DNA of 64,000 bases, from assembly GCA_017617315.1 (NCBI GenBank), contig JAFZWM010000003.1:1-64000 (forward strand), written 5' to 3'. Below the pieces are notes generated by a model. That model saw only the letters and a program-made list of their open reading frames with translations. It had not been told where the DNA came from and did not search any database. The translations under genes were made by a program, and so were the position numbers. Position 1 is the first letter of the stretch. Each line of letters starts with the position of its first letter. The DNA is from Bacteroidaceae bacterium. GTDB lineage: Bacteria > Bacteroidota > Bacteroidia > Bacteroidales > Bacteroidaceae. This document shows, piece by piece, positions 34,042 to 41,455 of the stretch.

Positions 34042-34117
34042 ATGAATTTCTTTGATAATCGACATATTACAATGTATAAATCAACTTTCTACGCTTGCAT
34101 AATTTGAATAAAAGGCG

Positions 34118-34125
34118 TATTTTTG
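34118..34125 (+). promoter_or_regulatory. Promoter -7 box of the lytic transglycosylase gene
   Basis: TATTTTTG, 22 bases before the ATG at 34148. Confidence 0.65.
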
Positions 34126-34147
34126 CGCCACTAAAACCTATTTGTTC

Positions 34148-35404
34148 ATGACTATAATACAATCAAGACATACATTCGCAGCATTGCTTTTTCTGGGCAC
34201 GATGATGTGCCACGCCGGAATTCCGTGGAATCCGTTCAAGAAAAAAGCAAAGAGCGACTCTACAAAAACCGAAATCACTGCCATGCCGAAACACACAGTC
34301 GAGTATCTCGATTCGGCCGCAGTAATCGGCATTGTCGACAATGCCATTGCCCTGAAAGTAAATCCGTGGCAGAATGATTTCAGAATCAACACCTTAGACA
34401 CTCTTGAGTTTTGCGGCGAGAAAATAAGCATGAACAGATACGACTTGCGCGAACGTCTTGACCGTGAGCTGCTTGCATTCCAATACGGACATACAAACAC
34501 TATGCTCACAATAAAACGCGCAAACCGACTGTTTCCGATAATAGAGCCTATCCTTGCCGAAAACAACATTCCCGACGATTTCAAGTATCTGATGTGCATC
34601 GAAAGCAGCTGCAACATCTTTGCACGCTCAACCGTCGGTGCATGCGGATTGTGGCAGATAATGGAAGCCACCGCCAAGGAGCACGGACTGACTGTAAACG
34701 AGATGGTTGACGAGAGGTACGACATCGAAAAATCGACCAAGGCGGCATGCGACTACTTTCACAAGGCTTACGACAAATATCACGACTGGCTCACGGTGGC
34801 GGCAAGCTACAACGCCGGAATGGCGCGCATCACGCAACAGCTTGAACGCCAGCAATGCAAGACGGCTCTCGACCTTCACATAAACGAAGAGACTTCGCGA
34901 TACATGTTCAGAATTCTCGTGATGAAGAAATTTTTCGAGAATCCAAAGGAATTCGGCTTCAAAATCAGAAGCATAGACCTCTATCCGCCAATGGAATATA
35001 CAGAGGAGTATGTTTCAGAAATGGACAACTGGGCCGACTTTGCCCTAGGGCAGGGAATAAGCTATTCCGACCTCCGCCAGGCTAATCCTTGGATAAGAAA
35101 CATCTATCTGAAGCAGGAGAAAAAATCGTCATCATCTGCAAAGAAAAGCCGACACCACAAATCGTCGCGCAGCAAGAAGAGCCGAAGCCACAGCCGAAAG
35201 AGTCGTCACGGCAAGAAACTCGACGATGTGAGTGCCGTTTCATCATCAACCAGCGAGTCGGTATCGACAATAACCGCCGAGGTTGATACGACAAGCAATC
35301 CGTCGGCAAAGAAATACAAGGTTCTGATACCAACAAAAGAGTCAATCTACTACGATCCGCAGAAGACAAAGGCTCACAACAAACATTGGATAACTGAAGA
35401 ATAA
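34148..35404 (+). CDS. Membrane or periplasmic lytic transglycosylase (MltD-like)
   Basis: Cleaves peptidoglycan glycan strands with formation of anhydro-muramic acid. The 418-residue protein has an N-terminal signal (AALLFLGTMMCHAG) and an SLT domain at about 125-275 with the catalytic Glu in CIESSCNIFARS, then GACGLWQIMEATAKEHGL and VAASYNAGMARI. No LysM domains follow; instead there is a Lys/Ser/Arg/His-rich linker (SSAKKSRHHKSSRSKKS) and a short end with KYKVLIPTKES. It is the one signal-peptide protein here without Ala-Gln at the cleavage site. dusB follows by 7 bases. An earlier TTG start is less likely. Confidence 0.9.
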   Translation: MTIIQSRHTFAALLFLGTMMCHAGIPWNPFKKKAKSDSTKTEITAMPKHTVEYLDSAAVIGIVDNAIALKVNPWQNDFRINTLDTLEFCGEKISMNRYDLRERLDRELLAFQYGHTNTMLTIKRANRLFPIIEPILAENNIPDDFKYLMCIESSCNIFARSTVGACGLWQIMEATAKEHGLTVNEMVDERYDIEKSTKAACDYFHKAYDKYHDWLTVAASYNAGMARITQQLERQQCKTALDLHINEETSRYMFRILVMKKFFENPKEFGFKIRSIDLYPPMEYTEEYVSEMDNWADFALGQGISYSDLRQANPWIRNIYLKQEKKSSSSAKKSRHHKSSRSKKSRSHSRKSRHGKKLDDVSAVSSSTSESVSTITAEVDTTSNPSAKKYKVLIPTKESIYYDPQKTKAHNKHWITEE

Positions 35405-35411
35405 GAAAAAA

Positions 35412-36398
35412 ATGAAGATAGGTAATATTGATTTGGGAGAACAGCCCGTTGTCCTTGCGCCGATGGAAGATGTAACCGACATCGCCTTCCGTCTGAAATG
35501 CAAGAAGTTCGGTGCATCAATGGTATACACCGAGTTTGTATCGAGCGAGGCGCTTATCCGCTCGGTAAACTCAACCATGCGCAAACTAACCATCAGCGAC
35601 GAGGAACGTCCTGTTGCAATACAGATTTACGGACGCGAGAAAGATGCCATCGTAGAGGCTGCAAAAATAGTTGAGCAGGCAAAGCCCGATGTCATAGACA
35701 TAAACTTTGGATGTCCCGTGAAAAAAGTAGCGGGCAAGGGCGCAGGCGCAGGAATGCTGCAATATCCCGACAAGATGCTTGAGATAACAAAGGCCGTAGT
35801 CGATGCCGTAAAACTACCCGTAACCGTAAAGACACGACTCGGATGGGACAACGACCACAAAATAATCGTCGACCTTGCCGAACAACTTCAGGACTGTGGA
35901 ATAAAGGCACTCACCATACACGGACGCACACGCTCGCAGATGTACACGGGCGAGGCCGACTGGACTCTGATAGGCGAGGTGAAGAACAATCCGCGAATGT
36001 ACATCCCAATCATCGGAAACGGCGATGTAACCACTCCCGAAAGGACAAAAGAATGTTTCGACAAATATGGCGTCGATGCCGTGATGATTGGCCGTGCCAC
36101 ATTTGGAAATCCGTGGATATTCAAGGAAATCCGCCACTATCTCGACACAGGCGAACATCTTGAGCCGCTATCTTTCAGTTGGAAGCTGAATGTTCTGCGC
36201 GAAGAGGTTCTCGACAGCGTAAACCGCCTCGACGAGATTCGCGGAATACTCCACATCCGTCGCCATCTTGCAGCTTCTCCGCTGTTCAAAGGCATTCCAG
36301 ATTTCCGCCAGACACGCATCGCCATGCTTCGCGCTGCAACCGTAAAGGAATTGTTTGACATTTTCGATGTAATCGAAAAACAGCTTGGCGACAATTAA
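35412..36398 (+). CDS. dusB: tRNA-dihydrouridine synthase, DusB type
   Basis: Reduces uridine to dihydrouridine in the tRNA D-loop with FMN and NADPH. The 328-residue TIM-barrel protein has LAPMEDVTDIAFRLKCKKFG, the catalytic Cys in DINFGCPVKKVAGKGAGAG, HGRTRSQMYTGEADW and IGNGDVTTPE, then VMIGRATFGNPWIF. Family assignment is secure; the DusB subtype rests on overall resemblance. It is cotranscribed with the lytic transglycosylase. Confidence 0.93.
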   Translation: MKIGNIDLGEQPVVLAPMEDVTDIAFRLKCKKFGASMVYTEFVSSEALIRSVNSTMRKLTISDEERPVAIQIYGREKDAIVEAAKIVEQAKPDVIDINFGCPVKKVAGKGAGAGMLQYPDKMLEITKAVVDAVKLPVTVKTRLGWDNDHKIIVDLAEQLQDCGIKALTIHGRTRSQMYTGEADWTLIGEVKNNPRMYIPIIGNGDVTTPERTKECFDKYGVDAVMIGRATFGNPWIFKEIRHYLDTGEHLEPLSFSWKLNVLREEVLDSVNRLDEIRGILHIRRHLAASPLFKGIPDFRQTRIAMLRAATVKELFDIFDVIEKQLGDN

Positions 36399-36544
36399 AT
36401 AGTCCAAATATCAGATTTAAAGCTTATAACTATCAATAAAAACAAAAAGAAAAAAATATTCAAAATAAAAAGTCGGCAAAGAAAAAAATTCCAACTTTTT
36501 TGAAGATTTTTTCGTAAAAATATTGCAAAATTCAAAAAAATAAG

Positions 36545-36552
36545 TAATTTTG
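36545..36552 (+). promoter_or_regulatory. Promoter -7 box of candidate small RNA 2
   Basis: TAATTTTG on the plus strand, with a ttg about 20 bases upstream. There is no open frame downstream before the terminator at 36595, so it would start a short RNA. Confidence 0.6.
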
Positions 36553-36555
36553 CAT

Positions 36556-36620
36556 CGTGTTTTTCATAGTATTAGATTTAAGGTTAACAAGGTTGGGTGC
36601 AGGCGTGCACCCTTTTTTTA
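36556..36620 (+). ncRNA. Candidate small RNA, element 2
   Basis: About 65 bases from a good promoter box to a terminator, with no coding frame. It contains tttttcatagt, then tttaaggttaa, then a hairpin (36595-36612) with a T-tract. The first two segments and the layout recur at 18630-18690 with a different hairpin. The element lies between convergent dusB and metK. I could not assign it to a named RNA family. It might instead be a late terminator for dusB, but the promoter box argues otherwise. Confidence 0.55.
36595..36612 (+). terminator. Terminator of candidate small RNA 2 (and possibly dusB)
   Basis: A perfect 7-bp stem, gggtgca and tgcaccc with the loop ggcg, followed by seven T. Confidence 0.85.
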
Positions 36621-36646
36621 TGCCCTAAAATCAACCGCAAAAAATA

Positions 36647-36676
36647 AGTCGCTCGCCCAACTAAGAGCGAACGACT
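36647..36676 (-). terminator. Terminator of metK
   Basis: A 10-bp stem, agtcgctcgc and gcgaacgact (one G-T pair), with a 10-base loop, followed on the minus strand by ttattttttg. Confidence 0.8.
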
Positions 36677-36700
36677 ATATTACTGATTATTAGCTATAGC

Positions 36701-37957
36701 TTACAGACCAAAAGCCTGTTTTATTTTGTCAACATAATCAAGTTTTTCCCATGTAAACAGTTCAACTTCCATCTCCTTTGTTGGAAGATATCTCGAAGTG
36801 AACACCTTCTTCACAACCTCAGGCTGACGTCCCATGTGTCCGTATGCAGCAGTCTCGGTGTAGATAGGATTTCTCAGTTTCAGACGGTCTTCGATAGCCT
36901 TTGGACGCATATCGAACAACTCGTCAATCTTCTTGGCAATCTCGCCATCGGTCATGTTTACATTGCTGCGACCGTAAGTGTTTACATATATGTTAATAGG
37001 CTTGGCAACACCTATGGCATAACTTACCTGAACAAGCATCTCGTCGGCAACACCGGCTGCAACCATATTCTTTGCAATATGACGAGCAGCGTAAGCAGCA
37101 CTACGGTCAACCTTAGAAGGGTCTTTTCCTGAGAATGCTCCACCACCGTGAGCTCCCTTGCCTCCGTAGGTATCAACAATAATCTTACGGCCAGTAAGAC
37201 CTGTATCTCCATGAGGACCGCCGATAACGAACTTTCCTGTTGGATTAACATGATACTTGATGTCGCCGTAGAACAGCGACTGAACCTTCTTATTCTTAAT
37301 CTTCTGAATTACGCGAGGCATCAGAACGCCGATAACATCCTCCTTAATCTTTGCAAGCATAGCCTCGTCGTTGTCGAACTCATCGTGCTGAGTTGATACA
37401 ACAACCGTGTCGATGCGCTTTGGCTCGCCGTTATCGTCATACTCGATAGTAACCTGACTCTTCGCATCCGGGCGGAGATAAGTCATAATCTTGCCTTCCT
37501 TGCGGATGTCGGCAAGAACACGAAGAATAAGATGCGCAAGGTCGAGAGCCAGAGGCATATAGTTCTCGGTCTCGTTAGTGGCATATCCAAACATCATACC
37601 CTGGTCGCCAGCGCCCTGCTCCATTGGCTCTTCGCGCTCTACGCCACGGTTAATATCGGCACTCTGCTCATGAATAGCAGAAAGTACGCCACAAGAATCG
37701 GCCTCGAACATATACTCACCCTTTGTGTAGCCGATGTTGGTAATGGTGCGGCGAACCACATCCTGCAAATCGACATACGCATCACTTTTTACCTCGCCAG
37801 CAAGAACCACCTGACCGGTAGTGACAAGTGTCTCGCATGCAACTTTTGATGTTGGGTCGAACGCCAATAGCTCATCAAGAACTGCATCTGAAATCTGGTC
37901 GGCCACCTTGTCTGGATGTCCCTCAGAAACTGATTCGGAAGTAAACAAATATCCCAT
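36701..37957 (-). CDS. metK: S-adenosylmethionine synthetase
   Basis: Makes SAM from methionine and ATP. The 418-residue protein starts [21 protein letters not shown] and has [16 protein letters not shown] (ATP site), [20 protein letters not shown] and [19 protein letters not shown]. It is somewhat longer than the E. coli enzyme, with an insert around 170-220, as in other Bacteroidetes. The leader is unusually long (147 bases to the promoter box) and may carry a control element. Confidence 0.98.
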   Translation of the reverse strand: MGYLFTSESVSEGHPDKVADQISDAVLDELLAFDPTSKVACETLVTTGQVVLAGEVKSDAYVDLQDVVRRTITNIGYTKGEYMFEADSCGVLSAIHEQSADINRGVEREEPMEQGAGDQGMMFGYATNETENYMPLALDLAHLILRVLADIRKEGKIMTYLRPDAKSQVTIEYDDNGEPKRIDTVVVSTQHDEFDNDEAMLAKIKEDVIGVLMPRVIQKIKNKKVQSLFYGDIKYHVNPTGKFVIGGPHGDTGLTGRKIIVDTYGGKGAHGGGAFSGKDPSKVDRSAAYAARHIAKNMVAAGVADEMLVQVSYAIGVAKPINIYVNTYGRSNVNMTDGEIAKKIDELFDMRPKAIEDRLKLRNPIYTETAAYGHMGRQPEVVKKVFTSRYLPTKEMEVELFTWEKLDYVDKIKQAFGL

Positions 37958-38099
37958 TACAATAAAATTTAACAGTAAATAATTATTACATGGGGAGAGA
38001 AATTGGGGAGAAATGCAACATAGCAGATTGTATCCGCTACGATTTTAGCATTTTTTTTCGTGGTTGCAAGCAGCCCAAATCTGTCCACATTTCTAAAGC
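37958..38099 (-). promoter_or_regulatory. Long metK leader with alternative pairings (candidate SAM-responsive RNA)
   Basis: Between the predicted start and metK the RNA would be about 140 bases, against 20-50 for most genes here. Complementary pairs are TTTAG (38097-38093) with CTAAA (38048-38044), enclosing GTGG (38088-38085) with CCAC (38063-38060). The competing pairs are CAGATT (38083-38078) with AATCTG (38029-38024) and TGCAAC (38068-38063) with GTTGCA (38019-38014). The alternatives exclude one another, as in a switch. Arms of 4-6 bp are not beyond chance, and I do not see the consensus of a named SAM riboswitch. Confidence 0.35.
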
Positions 38100-38104
38100 G
38101 GCTG

Positions 38105-38112
38105 CAAATATA
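38105..38112 (-). promoter_or_regulatory. Promoter -7 box of metK
   Basis: TATATTTG on the minus strand, 147 bases before the metK start codon. Confidence 0.6.
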
Positions 38113-38156
38113 CATCATTTTTATCAAACTTTATACATATCTTCCATTTTTTTTAT

Positions 38157-38164
38157 CTATCTTT
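38157..38164 (+). promoter_or_regulatory. Promoter -7 box of the lipoprotein gene
   Basis: TATCTTTG, 41 bases before the ATG at 38206; it excludes the longer frame starting at 37990. Confidence 0.65.
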
Positions 38165-38205
38165 GCAACCGATATAATATATTATATAATAACGTTTTAG
38201 AAGAT

Positions 38206-39015
38206 ATGAAAAAACTGCTTTACTTGCTTACGGGTATTGTGGCAAGCACTTTTACTGCCTGCGTAAGCATGAATGAAGATAACTTCCCTTCGGGAAGAGA
38301 ATTGTCGGGAGACGAAGGTATCCTTGTCTATGATGTTGCATGTCCTGATGATGCGTTGAACTTTATGGATTTGGAATTCACATACGTTGATTTCGACTCT
38401 GTATCACTCAAAACAGTTACAAAGACTGAGAGAATCAGCAAGCGCAGCGAGAACAATAAGATATTCTATCTTATAACTGGCAGCGCACGACAAGATACAA
38501 TCGTAAACGAATTGTCTCAGAACACAATAGAGACAGTTTATCTTAACACAAACAACTCAACATATACAAAGGAGTATATGGACAATTACTTTGCGTACAG
38601 CAAGTTTATAAAAGTTCCTTACGGACGCGAAGGTTTTGAGTTGAGTGTGAAATATACAACAAAGACTGGCGGCGAGATTGCATTGACAAAGAAGTCTGAC
38701 GACGCAAATGCCGAAATAAAGGCTTGTATTGGCAGAGCAAGCGGTCTTATCCACCGCCGTGCTGCAAACGATGGTCTTACACAACTCGACTATCCTCCAT
38801 TCCTTGTTTATGGTCTTGCAAACATTGCACCAGAGAATGCAGTTAGTTATTTAAAGTCGATGGAAGATTATGATTGGCTGAATTCATACAAGACATTCCC
38901 ATCATACGAGTTTGCAAAGGCTCACAAATACATCATGTCGAGCGTTAAAGCATACGAAGATTGTTACGGTGTAAACTACACTCAGAAGAACGATCTTAGT
39001 AAACTTTTGCAATAA
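38206..39015 (+). CDS. Lipoprotein of unknown function
   Basis: A 269-residue lipoprotein: MKKLLYLLTGIVASTFTAC gives a signal with lipid-attachment Cys19. The mature part starts with acidic residues (MNEDNFPSGRELSGDEG), a stretch often linked in this phylum with export to the cell surface. The remainder has mixed strands and helices with no motif I recognise. It is monocistronic, divergent from metK, with a promoter 41 bases upstream and a terminator 24 bases downstream. No function is proposed. Confidence 0.75.
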   Translation: MKKLLYLLTGIVASTFTACVSMNEDNFPSGRELSGDEGILVYDVACPDDALNFMDLEFTYVDFDSVSLKTVTKTERISKRSENNKIFYLITGSARQDTIVNELSQNTIETVYLNTNNSTYTKEYMDNYFAYSKFIKVPYGREGFELSVKYTTKTGGEIALTKKSDDANAEIKACIGRASGLIHRRAANDGLTQLDYPPFLVYGLANIAPENAVSYLKSMEDYDWLNSYKTFPSYEFAKAHKYIMSSVKAYEDCYGVNYTQKNDLSKLLQ

Positions 39016-39038
39016 ATTATTTTACAAGATAAGATGAT

Positions 39039-39072
39039 AATCCCTCTGTTTGTTTTCTCAAACGGAGGGATT
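39039..39072 (+). terminator. Terminator of the lipoprotein gene
   Basis: A 14-bp stem (aatccctctgtttg and caaacggagggatt, one G-T pair) with a 6-base loop and a T-rich tail. Confidence 0.88.
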
Positions 39073-39241
39073 TTTATTTATAAACAACCTAAGACCTAAA
39101 AAGTTTTTTTCTTTAGGAATACTAATCAGAAGAATATTTGCGCCGTACACATTTATTTATAATACACAAGTTCGGCATAAGTAATTCATCTATAACATGT
39201 AAAACAAAGAATCATTATGCAAAAAAGCCTAAAAAAACTTC

Positions 39242-39472
39242 AAGCTACGGGGTAGTAAGTTTCAAATAAGCCGATAGCAAGGGGGTAACAAGGGGATAGT
39301 AAGCTGGAAAGTAAGGAGAAAATACGGGGTAGGTTCGGGCAAGGTACGTTCAAGATACGTTCAAGATACATTCAGGGTACGAGGAAGGTACGAGGAAGCA
39401 AGCCACATATAAGCCATACCTGCTTATTATTATTTAGCAAAGGTATACGATCCATAGCTAATAAAAAGCCAT
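39242..39472 (+). repeat. Degenerate 11-bp tandem array, copy B
   Basis: Starting at 39242 the plus strand reads as consecutive 11-base units: aagctacgggg, tagtaagtttc, aaataagccga, tagcaaggggg, taacaagggga and so on through aaggtacgttc, aagatacgttc, aagatacattc, agggtacgagg, aaggtacgagg, aagcaagccac. That is sixteen clear units, then less regular ones. Units at 39451-39461 (tccatagctaa) and 39462-39472 (taaaaagccat) are still in register and match the end of copy A. The array lies in the 763-base spacer between two convergent genes. Confidence 0.85.
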
Positions 39473-39695
39473 TAATTCCTTTACAAGATAACGTAAAATT
39501 TAGCCAAACACAATAGGTCATTAGAAGCCATAAAATAGTACACCTGATAAAGATATGAAAAATGAGATATGTATAAATGGTGGTCATTAGAAAATACCAT
39601 TTTCAAAAAAACTCATTTTCAGATATTTACAAAGAAGATTCTAACAACATATTTTTTATAAATCAATACATATTAGAAGAGCTGCATAAAAAAAC
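39473..39695. other. Remainder of the 39016-39778 spacer
   Basis: A+T-rich, no plausible gene. The only open frame of note (39372-39587 minus) overlaps the repeat and has no family resemblance. Apart from the terminators and repeat listed separately, I see nothing here. Confidence 0.6.
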
Positions 39696-39731
39696 AGAAA
39701 CGTCCAAGAATAAAGCCTCTTGAACGTTTCT
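39696..39731 (-). terminator. Terminator of the lipase-like gene
   Basis: A 13-bp stem (agaaacgtccaag and cttgaacgtttct, one mismatch or wobble), followed on the minus strand by gttttttta. It lies about 50 bases after the stop codon. Confidence 0.75.
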
Positions 39732-39778
39732 ATTTGAGAGTAATATAATTGTAGTTTCTAATGGGTTCTCTGAGAATT

Positions 39779-41185
39779 TTAGTTTATCAAAGTAAATATA
39801 ACCTCGCCCTTTAGTATGCCCAAGTAGTACATTGTACCTGTTGTTGTATGCTTAGGACTTCCAAGAGCATTTGTCAAGCCATCTACCTTAGAATTCTTCA
39901 ATCCGTTGTAGGCATTCGTTGCATTAACATAAGGAACAACATCGTCGCCTTTTGAATGGTAGAACTTAACAACTGTTGTCGGACTCCATCCCTTTGTAAG
40001 GTTGTTTTTCTCGAGACATTCAGAAATGAGTTTGTACTCCTTACTGCTGTGATCGAAGAACTTGCTGCTCATAATCTTAGACAAGCGACGTGAGCCAACC
40101 TTATTTTCAATCATCTCGTTAAGTTCGTCAACTGTGTAGTTTTTGCTTGCCACAGCCTGAAGAATGCCTGCATTCAGAAAAGCAGAAGTGAAATAGTCTT
40201 CAACCTTAACATTCTTCATAAGGGTTGGATAACCAGCCTTCATACCCATCACAATGAGCGGCAAAACGCATGGATAAGTAATTTCATCCTGCTGAACATA
40301 AGTGTTCATCGTTGCCGTTGGATCGTAAGGACCACCACCACAATAAGTCTTCTTTAATTTAAGGAGCTGTTTCGTTGCGTTGTCGCAACCATTCTCGATG
40401 TACTTCTGAGTGGCGAGTGCTACCGCGCCACCCTGAGAGTAACCGATTGTATAAGTATAATAGTCCTTTTCCATCTTCATCTTCTTAGTCTTTATGAAGG
40501 CGAGGGCAGCCTTAACGCAATCAACGTTGTTACGCGCCGTAAGCTCTTCGCAAAGGTAAGGATGAGTAAGGTTAGATGTGTAACCGTAACCAATATAATC
40601 GGGACATACTACGAGTGCGTCGCCACTGCACAGACCCAATGAATAAGGGTCTTTCTGCGATGGACACTCCGAATTGTCACACATAGTGTAGTGGCAATCC
40701 AAGCAGATATAATCAGGGTCATGATAACCGTAAATGACACCTTTTGGATAAGCGATCTTGGAAGAAAGTTTGATTGTGTTTCCATTAGCATCGACACTAT
40801 TATAATATAGTGTATAAGTTTCGTACCTCCAAGTAACGCCTCTTGATGTCTTTACGTTTGCGTTATCAAGCTCAGAGTATATCTCCTCGCCCAATTTGGC
40901 ACTTTTCTGAAGAAATTCTTTCTTCAGTTGCTCTACATCTTGCCCCTCCTGAGTAAGGCGAGTAACCTTATTACTATTACCGTACAGATGTTCGGCAAAT
41001 TCCTCAGGAGTGTAAGACGCAGAATCAGCAACCTCGAAATAAACGTCATCAATACCAGACATCACGTCTGCTTCTGCCGTCTGTTTTTCATTTTCATAAC
41101 TAACTTCTGTGTACTCATCGTTGGCACAAGAAGTAATTGTAAGTGCAGCAACAAATGCCGCAACATACATGATGTTTCTCTTCAT
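39779..41185 (-). CDS. Secreted lipase-like alpha/beta hydrolase, lipoprotein
   Basis: A 468-residue lipoprotein (lipobox LTITSC, Cys20). The alpha/beta hydrolase core has the nucleophile elbow IGYSQGGAVAL, preceded by VVCPDYIGYGYTSNLTHPYL. Candidate acid and base are Asp in YHSKGDDVVPY and His in PKHTTTGTMYYLG. The layout resembles secretory lipases, and the Cys-rich stretch CLDCHYTMCDNSEC is unusual. A mature N-terminus with many acidic residues suggests surface display. It is single, with a promoter 85 bases upstream. Substrate unknown; ester or acyl-polymer hydrolysis is likely. Confidence 0.75.
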   Translation of the reverse strand: MKRNIMYVAAFVAALTITSCANDEYTEVSYENEKQTAEADVMSGIDDVYFEVADSASYTPEEFAEHLYGNSNKVTRLTQEGQDVEQLKKEFLQKSAKLGEEIYSELDNANVKTSRGVTWRYETYTLYYNSVDANGNTIKLSSKIAYPKGVIYGYHDPDYICLDCHYTMCDNSECPSQKDPYSLGLCSGDALVVCPDYIGYGYTSNLTHPYLCEELTARNNVDCVKAALAFIKTKKMKMEKDYYTYTIGYSQGGAVALATQKYIENGCDNATKQLLKLKKTYCGGGPYDPTATMNTYVQQDEITYPCVLPLIVMGMKAGYPTLMKNVKVEDYFTSAFLNAGILQAVASKNYTVDELNEMIENKVGSRRLSKIMSSKFFDHSSKEYKLISECLEKNNLTKGWSPTTVVKFYHSKGDDVVPYVNATNAYNGLKNSKVDGLTNALGSPKHTTTGTMYYLGILKGEVIFTLIN

Positions 41186-41270
41186 AAAATTTCTAAATTC
41201 TTAAATTAATTGGTATTATAAGGTAAAGCAAGATTGGGTTTAGAACCTTTTTCTTTTTTCTTTGTCGGTG

Positions 41271-41278
41271 CAAATTTA
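41271..41278 (-). promoter_or_regulatory. Promoter -7 box of the lipase-like gene
   Basis: TAAATTTG on the minus strand, 85 bases before the start codon at 41185. Confidence 0.5.
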
Positions 41279-41406
41279 CACTATTTGAAATTTCAAGTAC
41301 AATATTATCGAATCATATAATTGGTAAAATCTGTTCACAGAGAACATTTGAATAGATTTTACTAATTTTACGCACCAAAAATCCTACAATTTATGTTAAT
41401 ATTGGG

Positions 41407-41414
41407 TATTTTTG
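41407..41414 (+). promoter_or_regulatory. Promoter -7 box of the HhH-barrel gene
   Basis: TATTTTTG, 41 bases before the ATG at 41456. Confidence 0.6.
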
Positions 41415-41455
41415 CAGCAGAATTTAATTTTGAATAAACTATAATTGAACAAACT

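Noticed and set aside
37958..38112. Confident SAM riboswitch call at metK
   Set aside because: No class consensus was recognised, and the paired segments are short enough to be chance; kept only as a candidate.
37990..38205. N-terminal extension of the lipoprotein gene
   Set aside because: The promoter box at 38157-38164 and a good lipoprotein signal at 38206 place the start downstream.
39242..39420. CRISPR array
   Set aside because: Units are 11 bases, degenerate and without spacers; no cas genes are in the window.
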